Part shown: piece after piece, positions 10,335 through 21,261 of the stretch
How the letters are laid out: each line of letters begins with the position of its first letter
How positions within the stretch are numbered: position 1 is the stretch's first letter
DNA from: Eledone cirrhosa
Lineage: Eukaryota > Mollusca > Cephalopoda > Octopoda > Eledonidae
DNA: 64,000 bases
Assembly (NCBI GenBank): GCA_964016885.1
Contig: OZ024744.1
Location: 65,849,735 to 65,913,734, forward strand
Direction: 5' to 3'
Translations under genes and position numbers: made by a program
Notes under the pieces: model-generated
What the model was told of the DNA's origin: nothing
Database searches by the model: none
The model's input: the letters and a program-made list of their open reading frames with translations, nothing else

Positions 10335-10490
10335 ATAATGATGACGGCGATGATGATGGTGGTGCTGATGATAATGATGATGGTGCTGATGATAATGATG
10401 GTGGTGCTGATGATGGTGATGATGATGACAATGATGATGATGGGGAGAATGATGATAATGATGGTGTTGATGTATTAAACCCTCTATCTG
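10335..10490. repeat. GAT trinucleotide repeat
   Basis: Imperfect (GAT/GGT)n tract directly beside the SINE pair. Confidence 0.85.
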
Positions 10491-10552
10491 TCCACCAGTT
10501 GCAATCAACAGTAAATAACATAGAAGAACAATGAGTTGTGACCATATGAAAT

Positions 10553-12320
10553 GGTATGTGACAGTACGGGATGGTATGTGACAGTACGGGATGGTATGTG
10601 ACGGTATGTGACAGTACGGGATGGTATGTGACGGTATGTGACAGTACGGGATGGTATGTGACGGTATGTGACAGTACGGGATGGTATGTGACGGTATGGA
10701 ACAGTATGTGACGGTATGGGAAAGTATGTGATGGTATGGGACAGTATGTGATGGTATGTGATGGTATGTGATGGTATGTGACGGTATGGGATGATATGTG
10801 ACAGTATGGGATGGTATGTGATGGTATGTGGCAGTATGGGAGGGTATGTGATGGTATGTGATTGTATGTGATGGTATGTGATGGTATATGATGGTATATG
10901 GTGGTATGTGATGGTATATGATGGTATGTGATGGTATATAATGGTATGTGATGGTATATGATGGTATGTGATGGTATGTGATGGTATATGATGGTATGTG
11001 ATGGTATGTGACAGTATGTGATGGTATGTGATGGTATGTAACGGTATGTGACAGTATGTGATGGTATGTAACGGTATGTGACAGTATGTGATGGTATGTG
11101 ACGGTATGTGATGGTATGTGACAGTATGTGATGGTATGTGATGGTATGTGATGGTATGTGACAGTATGTGATGGTATGTGATGGTATGTGACAGTATGTG
11201 ATGGTATGTGATGGTATGTAACAGTATGTGATGGTATGTGACGGTATGTGATGGTATGTGATGGTATGTGATGGTATGTAACGGTATGTGATGGTATGTG
11301 ACGGTATGTGATTGTATGTGATGGTATATGGTGGTATGTGATGGTATGTAACGGTATGTGATGGTATGTGATGGTATGTGATGGTATGTGACAGTATGTG
11401 ATGGTATGTGACGGTATGTGATGGTATGTGACGGTATGTGATGGTATGTAACGGTATGTGATGGTATGTGACGGTATGTGATTGTATGTGACAGTATGTG
11501 ATGGTATGTGATGGTATGTGACAGTATGTGATGGTATGTAACGGTATGTGATGGTATGTGACGGTATGTGATGGTATGTGACAGTATGTGATGGTATGTG
11601 ACGGTATGTGATGGTATGTGACAGTATGTGATGGTATGTAACGGTATGTGATGGTATGTGACGGTATGTGATGGTATGTAACGGTATGTGATGGTATGTG
11701 ACGGTATGTGATGGTATGTGACAGTATGTGATGGTATGTGACAGTATGTGATGGTATGTAACGGTATGTGATGGTATGTGACGGTATGTGATGGTATGTA
11801 ACGGTATGTGATGGTATGTGACGGTATGTGATGGTATGTGACAGTATGTGATGGTATGTAACGGTATGTGATGGTATGTGACGGTATATGATGGTATGTG
11901 ATGGTATGTGATGGTATGTAATGGTATGAAATGTTATGTAATGGTATGTGATTGTATGTGACAGTGTGTGATGGTATGTGACAGTATGTGACAGTATGTG
12001 ATGGTATGTGACAGTATGTGATGGTATGTGACAGTATGTGATGGTATGTAACGGTATGTGATGGTATGTGACGGTATGTGATGGTATGTGATGGTATATG
12101 GTGGTATGTGATGGTATGTGATGGTATGTGACGGTATGTGACAGTATGTGATGGTATGTGATTGTATGTGACAGTATGTGATGGTATGTGATGGTATGTG
12201 ACAGTATGTGATGGTATGTGATGGTATGTGATTGTATGTGACAGTATGTGATTGTATGTGACAGTATGTGATGGTATGTGATGGTATGTGACAGTATGTG
12301 ATGGTATTTGATGGTATATA
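10553..12320. repeat. 10-bp tandem array (TATGTGATGG), first block
   Basis: About 177 units of TATGTGATGG with frequent TATGTGACGG, TATGTGACAG and TATGTAACGG variants. Between about 11520 and 11880 ATGG and ACRG units alternate, giving a 20-bp dimer. The 715-codon frame on the minus strand exists because a 10-bp unit without stops stays open in three phases; it is not a gene. Confidence 0.95.
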
Positions 12321-12649
12321 AAGGCACATGGCTTAGTGGTTAGAGCATTATGCTTGCAATCGAAAGGTTATGAGTTTGATTTTCGGACCGGGTGATGTGT
12401 TGTTTCCTTGAGCAAGACACTTTATTTCACATTGTTCCAGTTTACTGAGCTGTAGAAATGATTTGCGACATCACTAGTGTCAAGCTGTATCGGTCATTGC
12501 TTTTCCCTTGGACAACATTGGTGACATGGAGAGGGGAGGCTGGTATGCATGGGTGACTGATGGTCTTCCACAAACAACTTGTGCCTTGGGGTGGGAAACT
12601 TTATAGGTGTTAATCACATGGTCATTCATGACAGGAGGGGGTCAACAAA
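12321..12649 (+). repeat. SINE with SINE-B-like head and a different 3' body
   Basis: The head GGCACATGGCTTAGTGGTTA and the GACACTTTATTTCACATTG segment match SINE-B. After about 12460 the sequence switches to a body with GTCAAGCTGTATCGGTCATT and TGACTGATGGTCTTCCAC not seen in other SINE-B copies here. It interrupts the 10-bp array. Confidence 0.75.
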
Positions 12650-13305
12650 AATGATGGTATGTGATGATATATGATGGTATGTGATGGTATGAAATGGTAT
12701 GTAATGGTATGTAATGGTAAATAATGGGATGCGATGGTATGTGATGGTATGTGATGGTATGTGATGGTATGTAATGGTATGTGATGGTATGTGATGTATG
12801 TAATGGTATATGATGGCATGTGATGGTATGTGATGGTATGTGACAGTATGTGATGGTATGTGATGGTATGTGATGGTATGTGATGGTATGTAATGGTATG
12901 TGATGGTATGTGATGGTATGTGATGGTATATGATGTATGTGATGGTATGTGACAGTATGTGGTGGAATGTGATGTATGTAATGGTATATGATGGCATGTG
13001 ATGGAATGTGATGTATGTAATGGTATATGATGGCATGTGATGGTATGTGATGGTATGTGATGGTATGTGACAGTATGTGATGGTATGTGATGGTATGTAA
13101 CGGTATGTAATGGTATGTGATGGTATGTGACAGTATGTGATGGTATGTGATGTATGTAATGGTATATGATGGTATGTAATGGTATGTGATGGTATGTAAT
13201 GGTATGTGATGGTATGTAATGGTATGTGATGGTATGTAATGGTATGTGATTGTATGTAATGGTATGTGATTGTATGTAAAGGTATGTGATGGTATGTAAT
13301 GGTAT
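12650..13305. repeat. 10-bp tandem array, second block
   Basis: Continuation of the TATGTGATGG array (about 65 units) after the SINE. Many units here read TATGTAATGG, giving a different variant mix from the first block. Confidence 0.93.
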
Positions 13306-13339
13306 GATATTTACGTTGGGTCAGCTTCTTGGGAGAATT

Positions 13340-13850
13340 TCCTTTCGTTTGTGTTTGTGTGTATATGCCTGTCTGTTTCTGTGTGTGTATATATACCTGT
13401 GTGTGTGTGTATATGTATGTGTGTGTATTTGTGTTTTTTAGTGATTTTGAAGGATGGTCAAACAGGATAGGTTAGGAGAGAATTTGTTAAATGGCTTTGG
13501 TTTGTAGATGCATTTATGAATGTGTTTATGTGTGTATGTATATGCGTCTATGTATATGTGTGTATATATGTGTGTATGTATGTGTGTGCTCATGTGTGTG
13601 TATGTATGTGTGCATATATGTGTCTGTGTGTATACATGATTGAGTATGTGTGTGTGTGTATTTTTGAACAGTTTATCATTTAATGATTGTTTTCGTGTGA
13701 ATGATAATTGATGAGTGGTTTCATTGATCCTTATCATGCATGTGCATGTGTTCATGTGTGTGTGTGTGTTCATGTGTGTGTGTGTGTGTGTTCATGTATG
13801 TGTGTGTGTTCATGTGTGTATGTGTGTGGGCATATGTTTGTGTTTGGGAT
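13340..13850. repeat. GT-rich microsatellite
   Basis: Imperfect (GT)n/(GTAT)n in two stretches, with a short unique piece at about 13660-13735. Confidence 0.85.
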
Positions 13851-14420
13851 GTGTACATTTAATTAGGTTAGTGAAAATAGGTGCAGCTCATGAGAAGAAA
13901 AAAAAAATCATATAAATGGATTGACCTTTTGAAATCTATTGTTTGTTTGGATCATGGTAGATGAGAAAGTTTGGAGAATCAATTAATATGAGTTGTGATG
14001 ATGAGTAAGCCGGATGTAAGATTTAGGACCAGTATTTGTAATGAAGAGAGAAGACTTTATAGCACAGAAGACTTTAAAACTTTAAAGGGCATTTGCCATT
14101 TTTTAAGAGAAGTTGTAGTTTCAAGTATAGGGAGAAGAATTGGATTATATGTGTATGATAGACTACTTGTGGAACAGTAAGTGATAGAAGTCACAAAGTC
14201 ATAAAATTAATTGTACAAGAATGTCTTGACAAAACTTTTGTTTATTTAAAATGCATTATTAGTTTTAAAAACATTAATGTTAAATCGCTCTGATCAATTG
14301 ACAAGATCCCAGACCACATTCACTTGCCAAGTGGACCAAGTCAAATGAGACCAAGGAAACGATGTTTCTATTGCTATTTCCATTGCTATTACTATCTACT
14401 GGTTGCAATACCTGGCAGAA
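13851..14420. other. Unassigned AT-rich sequence
   Basis: No repeat family, splice-flanked exon or long frame recognised. The 61-residue plus frame at 13995-14180 has no features I know. Confidence 0.5.
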
Positions 14421-14536
14421 AGAGCAATGTGAAATAAAGTGTCTTGCTCAAGGACACAACACATCACCTGGTCTGAGAATTGAACTTGCAACCTCACGAT
14501 TGCGAATCCAATTCTTTAACCTCTAAGGTACACACC
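14421..14536 (-). repeat. SINE-B head fragment, diverged
   Basis: AATAAAGTGTCTTGCTCAAG, CTGGTCTGAGAATTGAAC and a decayed head. The LINE-like tail is missing. 14537-14798 is A-rich and unassigned. Confidence 0.7.
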
Positions 14537-14798
14537 TTCACTTTCTAAATAAAACAAAATATGTGTCATCTGTGTAAAAAGAAAATATTTAAATGAAACA
14601 AAAAAAGGGAAAGAAAAAAAAAAGAAGTGAATTAAGCAATGAAAGAAAGGGAAAGAGGGTGGTTGGGGATAGAATCTACACCCAGTCTACATGGTGCTTT
14701 GGCCAAGCCCCACAGATACAATGGCAAAGACATTGTCAGTGTTTTTATTAAATAGTTTATTATATTTGTGGTTTGCCAGAAAGTGAAAAAAAAAATAG

Positions 14799-15837
14799 AG
14801 CAGCATCCTTTGTTGCTATAAAGCAGCATCCTTTGTTGCTATAAAGCAGCATCCTTTGTTGCTATAAAGCAGCATCCTTTGTTGCTATAAAGCAGCATCC
14901 TTTGTTGCTATAAAGCAGCATCCTTTGTTGCTATAAAGCAGCATCCTTTGTTGCTATAAAGCAGCATCCTTTGTTGCTATAAAGCAGCATCCTTTGTTGC
15001 TATAAAGCAGCATCCTTTGTTGCTATAAAGCAGCATCCTTTGTTGCTATAAAGCAGTATCCTTTGTTGCTATAAAGCAGCATCCTTTGTTGCTATAAAGC
15101 AGCATCCTTTATTGCTATAAAGCAGCATCCTTTATTGCTATAAAGCAGCATCCTTTGTTGCTATAAAGCAGCATCCTTTGTTGCTATAAAGCAGCATCCT
15201 TTGTTGCTATAAAGCAGCATCCTTTGTTGCTATAAAGCAGCATCCTTTATTGCTATAAAGCAGCATCCTTTATTGCTATAAAGCAGCATCCTTTGTTGCT
15301 ATAAAGCAGCATCCTTTGTTGCTATAAAGCAGTATCCTTTGTTGCTATAAAGCAGCATCCTTTGTTGCTATAAAGCAGCATCCTTTGTTGCTATAAAGCA
15401 GCATCCTTTGTTGCTATAAAGCAGCATCCTTTGTTGCTATAAAGCAGCATCCTTTGTTGCTATAAAGCAGTATCCTTTGTTGCTATAAAGCAGCATCCTT
15501 TGTTGCTATAAAGCAGCATCCTTTGTTGCTATAAAGCAGCATCCTTTATTGCTATAAAGCAGCATCCTTTATTGCTATAAAGCAGCATCCTTTGTTGCTA
15601 TAAAGCAGTATCCTTTGTTGCTATAAAGCAGCATCCTTTGTTGCTATAAAGCAGCATCCTTTGTTGCTATAAAGCAGCATCCTTTGTTGCTATAAAGCAG
15701 CATCCTTTGTTGCTATAAAGCAGCATCCTTTGTTGCTATAAAGCAGCATCCTTTGTTGCTATAAAGCAGCATTCTTTGTTGCTATAAAGCAGCATCCTTT
15801 GTTGCTATAAAGCAGCATCCTTTGTTGCTATAAAGCA
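14799..15837. repeat. 23-bp satellite with TATAAAG in every unit, about 45 copies
   Basis: Highly homogeneous units of 23 bp: CTATAAAGCAGCATCCTTTG followed by TTG. Only three variants recur: CAGTATCC, TTATTGC and one CATTCTT. CAGTATCC units start at 15056, 15332, 15470 and 15608, spaced 276, 138 and 138 bp (12, 6 and 6 units). TTATTGC occurs in adjacent pairs at 15111/15134, 15249/15272 and 15548/15571. Confidence 0.96.
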
Positions 15838-16305
15838 ATGTAGAAATGATGATGAAGCCTTTAGTGATGGAGAATTGGACATTTAAACTCAAAGATGAGT
15901 TAAACCATAGAATGTTTCTTATCCTATTTGTTAGTAGTATATTTTCTGTTTTCTGTAGTAAATCTTTTAGCAGTATTTCATAACACTTCCTAGCCCAATC
16001 CTAACCTTAACCCTAATCCTTATAATGGTATGAAGTACTACTGAGAGAGATCTCAATAAAAGATAGAAATGATATTCATTTAATAATGTTAGACACAAGG
16101 TCTGTTAAAATTGTTGTAGAATTGTTTGAATTATTGTTGCTGTACTGCCTTTTTTTCATTGGGTTTCTAATAAGGGCATTATTTATTCTGATCTAAGTTT
16201 AAAATGATGTCCAAAAAGTAAGAAAAACAAACTTTAAATCTAATTCTTTAAATATTCCACCATAGTGAATTTACTCTTAAAAACCCTACTCTCTCTCTCT
16301 CTACA
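15838..16305. other. Unassigned AT-rich sequence
   Basis: No feature recognised. It contains CCTAACCTTAACCCTAATCC near 15999-16018, too short and irregular to call telomeric. Confidence 0.5.
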
Positions 16306-16401
16306 CACACATATATATATATAAATAGTTTCAGATTGTGTGATTTCAGTTATTCACAATAAAAAAAAGTACTTACTGAATGCACACACATGCATGCACC
16401 C

Positions 16402-16466
<65 letters not shown>

Positions 16467-16530
16467 TATTATATATATATATATTCATATATATATATAT
16501 ATATATATATTCATATTATATATATATATA

Positions 16531-16603
<73 letters not shown>

Positions 16604-16640
16604 CTGTAACAATAGCCTTGTGTAATATGAATATATATAT
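16306..16640. repeat. (TA)n microsatellite
   Basis: Long (TA)n with periodic TATTCATA interruptions that themselves repeat. Confidence 0.93.
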
Positions 16641-16647
16641 AGATATA

Positions 16648-16970
16648 TCATCATCATTTCATTTTACGTCCGCCTTTTCCCTGCTTGCAAGGGTGGGACG
16701 GGAACTGATTTTGGCTTGATTTCTACAGCTAGATGCCCTTCTTAACACCAACCTCATTTACAGTGAGTGCTGGGTGCTTTTTTGCTGTGGCACCTCCACG
16801 ACCACTTTGCAGTGGAATGATAGAGACCCCAGTCCCTATCATCTCATTTCTACAGCTGAGTAAACTGGAGCAACATGAAAATAAAGTGTCTTGCTTAAGG
16901 AAACAACACATCACCCGGTCTGAGAATTGAACTCACAACCTTTCGATTGCAAGGCCAATGCTCTAACCAC
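16648..16970 (-). repeat. SINE-B copy, head truncated at junction with LINE-E
   Basis: Reverse-strand SINE-B from ATCATCATTTCATTTTACGT to CAATGCTCTAACCAC, where it stops abruptly at LINE-E sequence. Confidence 0.88.
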
Positions 16971-17568
16971 ATACAGCTCTGAGTTTCTCATCCTCAGTGT
17001 ATACTGATTAATGTTCAGAGCCATCCTCAGCATTCTCGTGTAGCACCCATCCACCATCTGAGTGAGTCTCTTGGTCAGTGTCCAAGTCTCAGACCCATAC
17101 AGCAGCACAGACTCCACTACAGCAATGAAGAGGCGGATTTTCAGGTCTCTACGAAGGTCCGACTTCCACATCGATCTCAAGCTGTGACACGCCGCCCAGG
17201 CCTTGCTCTTCCTCTCAACCACATCATCTTCCGTATTCCCAATCTTTGCTCCCAAACACAGGAAGTCCTCAACCAATTCCAGCGGCTTCCCGCCTACATT
17301 AGTGATCCCCTCTGGCTTCTCAACATTCTCTACCAGATATTTTGTTTTAGTCTCATTCATTCTCAGCCCCACACTCATGTGCTCCAGGGAGATACATTGG
17401 CTCCCTACCTTTTTATCATCGTAGTGGACTATTGTATGCGCCTTGCACTGGAGAAACACCAGGACACTGGCTTTACTGTAGCACCGGCTCAGAGCAGGAG
17501 AGTTGGGCGAAAAAGGTATCGGATGCTGAATTTGCCGACGACATAGTTTTGGTGACAAATGCAGGATT

Positions 17569-17570
<2 letters not shown>
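16971..17570 (-). pseudogene. LINE-E fragment with inverted 5' part (twin-priming structure)
   Basis: Minus-strand 17390 to 16971 encodes the region after the RT core of a non-LTR retrotransposon: MSVGLRMNETKTKYLVENVE, FLCLGAKIGNTEDDVVERKS and VVESVLLYGSETWTLTKRL. The adjoining 17391-17570 reads on the plus strand: GDTLAPYLFIIVVDY, then after a frameshift VSDAEFADDIVLVTNAG, with the FADD catalytic motif of RT. So the part that should lie upstream is flipped relative to the part that lies downstream, and only a short segment around the junction at about 17385-17392 is missing. This is the expected product of twin priming during target-primed reverse transcription. The clade is not assigned. 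Confidence 0.8.
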
Positions 17571-17608
<38 letters not shown>

Positions 17609-17611
17609 ATA

Positions 17612-17775
17612 ATAATAAATTTGAAGACTAAAATCCAAAGAGGGCTTGATAAGGATAAATATATATCAAATATATAAGAACCGTAGAGCAAATATTTATT
17701 AAAATAACAGATTAAAGTTTAAGCAAAGAATCGCTGCTTTCACCCTTAACGGGATCTTCTGAAACTAACAAAGTC
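17612..17775. repeat. Repeat family G, copy 1
   Basis: Contains AACAGATTAAAGTTTAAGCA, AAAGAATCGCTGCTTTCACC and CTTAACGGGATCTTCTGAAAC, also found at 27640-27765 and partly at 47540-47600. A flanking block (TTGAAGACTAAAATCC) is in opposite orientation in the 27.6-kb copy, so the family has a foldback layout. Confidence 0.7.
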
Positions 17776-17842
17776 AATCTGTAAACGCAGAAGTGGATAT
17801 TTCAAAAAACGTTGCAACCGGAGGAAGACAAGAAGACGATAC

Positions 17843-18127
17843 TTTGGTTCGTGGAAACGTTCCCTGGCAAAGAGCGGGAAAAAACGAATATAATACGTCA
17901 TTAATAGGAGCGGCGAAAAACAATTACGCGCAAAGACAGAACGACGTTTATGGTATAAAAGAAGTCGTAGACTAATGTTCTCTTAGGTGGTTCATAGAGA
18001 CGTTCTCTGGCAATGAACGGAAAATACGAAGATAATACGTCATATGTGGAGCGTGGAGAACAATTGCACGCAAAGACAAAACCACGTAAATGGTATAGCT
18101 GACGTCGTAGACTAAATTCTAACTAGG
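17843..18127. repeat. Tandem duplication of about 143 bp
   Basis: Two diverged units, about 17843-17986 and 17987-18127. Shared blocks are GAAACGTTCCCTGGCAA-like, AATACGTCAT, CGCAAAGACA and AGTCGTAGACTAA-like. One unit holds TATAAAAG. It lies downstream of the Penelope-like remnant in that element's orientation, so it may be part of its terminal repeat; that link is inferred. Confidence 0.6.
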
Positions 18128-18700
18128 AAACCGAATGAATCTCCGCTTCAGAGTTAAGAATAAAGTAAATAAATACAATACAGGGGTAATAGAAATTAAA
18201 TAAATGCATACACACATTCAAATACGTACATACACAAGCATACGCAAAACACTTTCCATAGGTATACAAAACCACGCACATATAAATATGTGTGCGTGTG
18301 TGTGTGCGTGTATACAAATAAATAATTAAATAAACGTATATAAATAAAGAAATACGTATATAACAAGCGCGCCCACATACCTACATGTAAATACACAAAT
18401 GTTCGGAGATGTAAGTCAGCCAAAACATGAAGTACACATATACACACACCTTACATACGGACGAACCTGCATACACATGCAGACGCAAACTACCGTATAC
18501 ACATAACCAAACCATATGTACCAGAAAATCTAAAACATTTATACGCCATAATATAATCAATCAAATATACGTATGAGAAAGTATACGTACCCTCACAAAA
18601 CATACAGGTAATATATACTTACCTATGCAAATAAGTAATGGTATAAACAAAATATATACTTAGCTACCACATCAAGACGTAAAACACCCACGTATAGATC
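18128..18700. repeat. Imperfect CA/TA-rich low-complexity sequence
   Basis: ATACACAC- and ACGTATA-rich sequence with no feature other than composition. Confidence 0.6.
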
Positions 18701-18705
18701 GTACT

Positions 18706-19020
18706 ATCCGTTAGGGTATAATGTGGGGCTGTAATACAGGAAAGTTTTGTGCAATTTATGTTTACAAGCCGAAATTGCCTCAGATTTTTTGTTTAAGATG
18801 TGGTCTGTGGCGTAGAGTATTTCCAGGGCCTCAGCGGCGCAGAGGTCACATGGTCTTTTATTTCCGTTATACGATCTAGCCCTAGCTAGGATCTCCCAGT
18901 GTAACTTATATTGGGTGTGGTTGTCTTTTAGACTCCAGATATAAGCTGAAAGTGACGTCATATTCCTTCTTAGAGGGTAACGAAAAGAATGGGTATGCAT
19001 GTAAAGACGCTGCTTGAATC
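18706..19020 (-). pseudogene. Penelope-like element, GIY-YIG endonuclease C-terminal remnant
   Basis: The minus-strand frame reads NRFKQRLYMHTHSFRYPLRR, then LSAYIWSLKDNHTQYKLHWE and CDLCAAEALEILYATDHILN, ending near SACKHKLHKTFL. The order (R-x-R-Y-x-H-x-x-S-F, L-S-x-Y-I-W-x-L-K, W-x-I-L, C-D-L-C, L-N-K-x-x-E, C-x-H) is that of the C-terminal part of the GIY-YIG endonuclease domain in Penelope-like retroelements. The GIY-YIG motif and the reverse transcriptase are not present on the upstream side, where a SINE-B begins at about 19030. It is a truncated, non-autonomous piece. Recognition is from memory of the family, not from a search. Confidence 0.78.
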
Positions 19021-19029
19021 TATTGGCGG

Positions 19030-19412
19030 TTAACCCTAGTAGTTAGAGCATTGACCTTGCAATCGAAAGGTTGTGAGTTCAATTCTCAAACCGGGTGATG
19101 TGTTGTTTCCTTGAGCAAGACACTTTATTTCACATTGCTCCAGTTTACTCAGCTGTAGAAATGAGATGATAGGGACTGGGGTCTGCACCATTCCACTGCA
19201 AAGTGGTTGTGGAGGTGTCACGGCAAAAAAGCACCCAGCCCACACTGTAAAGTGGACGTGTAGGCGCCACAGAAAAAAAGCAACCAGCACTCACTGTAAA
19301 TGAGGTTGGTGTTAGGAAGGGCATCCAGCTGTAGAAATCAAGCCAGAATCAGTTCCTGTCCCACCCTTGCAAGCAGGGAAAAGCGGACGTAAAATGATGA
19401 TGATGATGATGA
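19030..19412 (+). repeat. SINE-B with an extra internal block
   Basis: Plus-strand copy ending in GGACGTAAAATGATGATGAT. The CACCCAGC...CACTGTAAA block of the 3' part occurs twice, so the element carries one more internal unit than other copies. Confidence 0.88.
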
Positions 19413-19437
19413 TATATATATATATATATATATATAT

Positions 19438-20076
19438 ATCATCATCATCATCATCATCGTTTAACGTCCATCTTCCACGCTTGCATGGGTTTGGACGGGA
19501 GGTTTCCCACTTGAGGCAAGATTTGTTGTCCTGCTTGTATAGGACTGTCTGGCGGGTTTTCTACGGCTGGATGCCCTTCCTAACACCAACCACGTTTACA
19601 GTGTGGACTGGGAGGTTTTTACCGTGTTACCTACACGGCCACATTACAGCGTGGACTGTGTGTTTTTTTGTTGGGACACCTACACGACCTCATTTGTTTC
19701 GGACTGGATGTTGTGGTACCAACATAACTTCACATTTAAGGGGGTGGTGTGGATGGGGTGGGGGTAGTGGGACGGGGGACGAGGGGTATTTTGTTAGAGG
19801 TGCCTACTGACTGTAGGTTACGCTTTGTACTTAGGCAAGGCGGGTCTTCTGTATGACTGTGTAGCGCCAAAGATCTCGGTCCAGTGACATTGTTTTGGAG
19901 AGGTGTAAGTGTGTGAGGTCGGAATTTATCAAGTCGTCCCAGGTTTTTCTGGGTCTGCCTACTCCGTGGCTACCGTCTATTTTTATCGCCCTGCACTTTT
20001 TTATTATACAGCTATGGTCTTTCAAGCGCATCACGTGGCCGTACCAACGTAGTCTTCTCTCGAGTAAACAACATCT
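19438..20076 (-). pseudogene. LINE-A 3' end
   Basis: From ATCATCATCATCGTTTAACG (GAT tail complement) leftmost to coding sequence on the right. The minus-strand translation has RRLRWYGHVMRLKDHSC, GRPRKTWDDLINSDLTHLHL and SKTMSLDRDLWRY, the C-terminal end of the LINE-A polyprotein. It is 5' truncated at a (TA)n tract. Confidence 0.88.
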
Positions 20077-20090
20077 GTATATATATATAT

Positions 20091-20127
<37 letters not shown>

Positions 20128-20129
20128 GA

Positions 20130-20394
20130 CAATAAGCATATAGACAATATACCCCCACACCCTCCCACTGCAAAGTGGTCGTGGAGGCGCCACGGAAAAA
20201 AAAGCACCCAGCACTCACTGTAAATGAGGTTGGTGTTAGGAAGGGCATCCAGCTGTAGAAATCAAGCCAGAATCAGTTCCTGTATGAGCAAGACAAGGTC
20301 TGCCGACCGGGCACGGCCCACAACAGGGCAACCTGTCTAACCCATGCTAGCGTGGAAGAACGGACGTAAAACAGTGATGATGATGATGATGATG
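20130..20394 (+). repeat. LINE-A 3' UTR fragment
   Basis: Matches the 3' UTR of the 51.3-54.7 kb LINE-A copy, including GACAATATACCCCCACACCC and GCTAGCGTGGAAGAACGGAC, and ends in (GAT)n. It has no tRNA-like head, so it is a truncated LINE rather than a SINE. Confidence 0.8.
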
Positions 20395-20489
20395 ATATAT
20401 ATATTCATATTACACAAGGCTATTGTTATACCAATGCCCTGCTATAGCAAAGGAAGTTTCTCCAGCTGTAACATATGTGAAGTGACAAT

Positions 20490-21261
20490 GTATTATCCCC
20501 CATAGTTCGTATTTGTAGGATTCATGGAAGAAGTGTCACGGGAGTAGCGAATTCACAAGTGGTCCCAAAAAAACCCGCACTGGGCTCAACAGTGGTTCCA
20601 AAGAGACAAGGCGTAGCTGAGGTCAAGCGTCGCATAGGTGCTGCCAGATCCGCTTTTGGGCGCCTCTATCGGTGTCTGTGGGACAGAAGAGAGAGATCAC
20701 CTCGGCGACCAAAGGGAGAATCTACCAGGCCGTCGTTCGAACTATCCTCCTCTATGACTGTGAAACATGGCCTATGAGGGTAGTCGATCAACGAGCGCTG
20801 GAGGTCTTCGACAATGACTGTCTCCGCCGCATTCTTCGCTGCCGACACGTTGATCGGGTACCTGCCACCAGTCTTCGTCTTCGCCTGAATCTTCGACCTT
20901 CAGTGCTTCTGCAACGGGGCTTGAGATAGTTTGGTCATGCAGCCCGGCGCCCTGACGGTGAGATGGTCTGCGATGTTCTCCTCCCACCTCCACTCCCTAA
21001 CTGGCGCAAGCGCATTGGCAGGCAACTGAGGACCTGGGCAACGACGATTAAGGAGGACCTCTCCGAACTCTCAGGTCCACAGGTGTTCGGCCTGAGCCGA
21101 TGGAACCGTGACTGGCTCGCTATCTCCAGTGACCTAGCCCAGGACCGTCGTGCGTGGGCTGCCATGGTTCGGGATGCCGTCAGGACAAGGGAAGAAGCCG
21201 GCTCAACCCGTCCAGGGTGAATGTCGACACAAGTACAAGTACAAGTAAGTATTATCCCCCA
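20490..21261 (+). pseudogene. LINE-C 5'-truncated insertion with target-site duplication
   Basis: Flanked by a perfect 13-bp duplication GTATTATCCCCCA at 20490-20502 and 21249-21261. The plus-strand frames, broken by indels, read GVAEVKRRIGAARSAFGRLY, GRIYQAVVRTILLYDCETWP, DNDCLRRILRCRHVDRVPAT and WNRDWLAISSDLAQDRRAWA. This is the region after the RT domain in a non-LTR element, ending in short (ACAAGT)3. The GC content is higher than its surroundings. It is only 746 bp, with no RT catalytic core. Confidence 0.85.

Noticed and set aside
10180..12327. 715-codon His/Thr/Ser repeat frame on the minus strand
   Set aside because: A product of the stop-free 10-bp unit. The frame also runs through SINE-A and a GAT tract, which a real gene would not.
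13995..14180. 61-codon frame as a possible unique exon
   Set aside because: No clear splice sites, no known domain and no second supporting feature.
14799..15837. CRISPR-like array (short units of 23 bp)
   Set aside because: There are no spacers, units are directly abutting, and the context is eukaryotic.
15999..16018. Telomere-like CCTAACCTTAACCCTAA sequence
   Set aside because: Only two or three imperfect units; no array.
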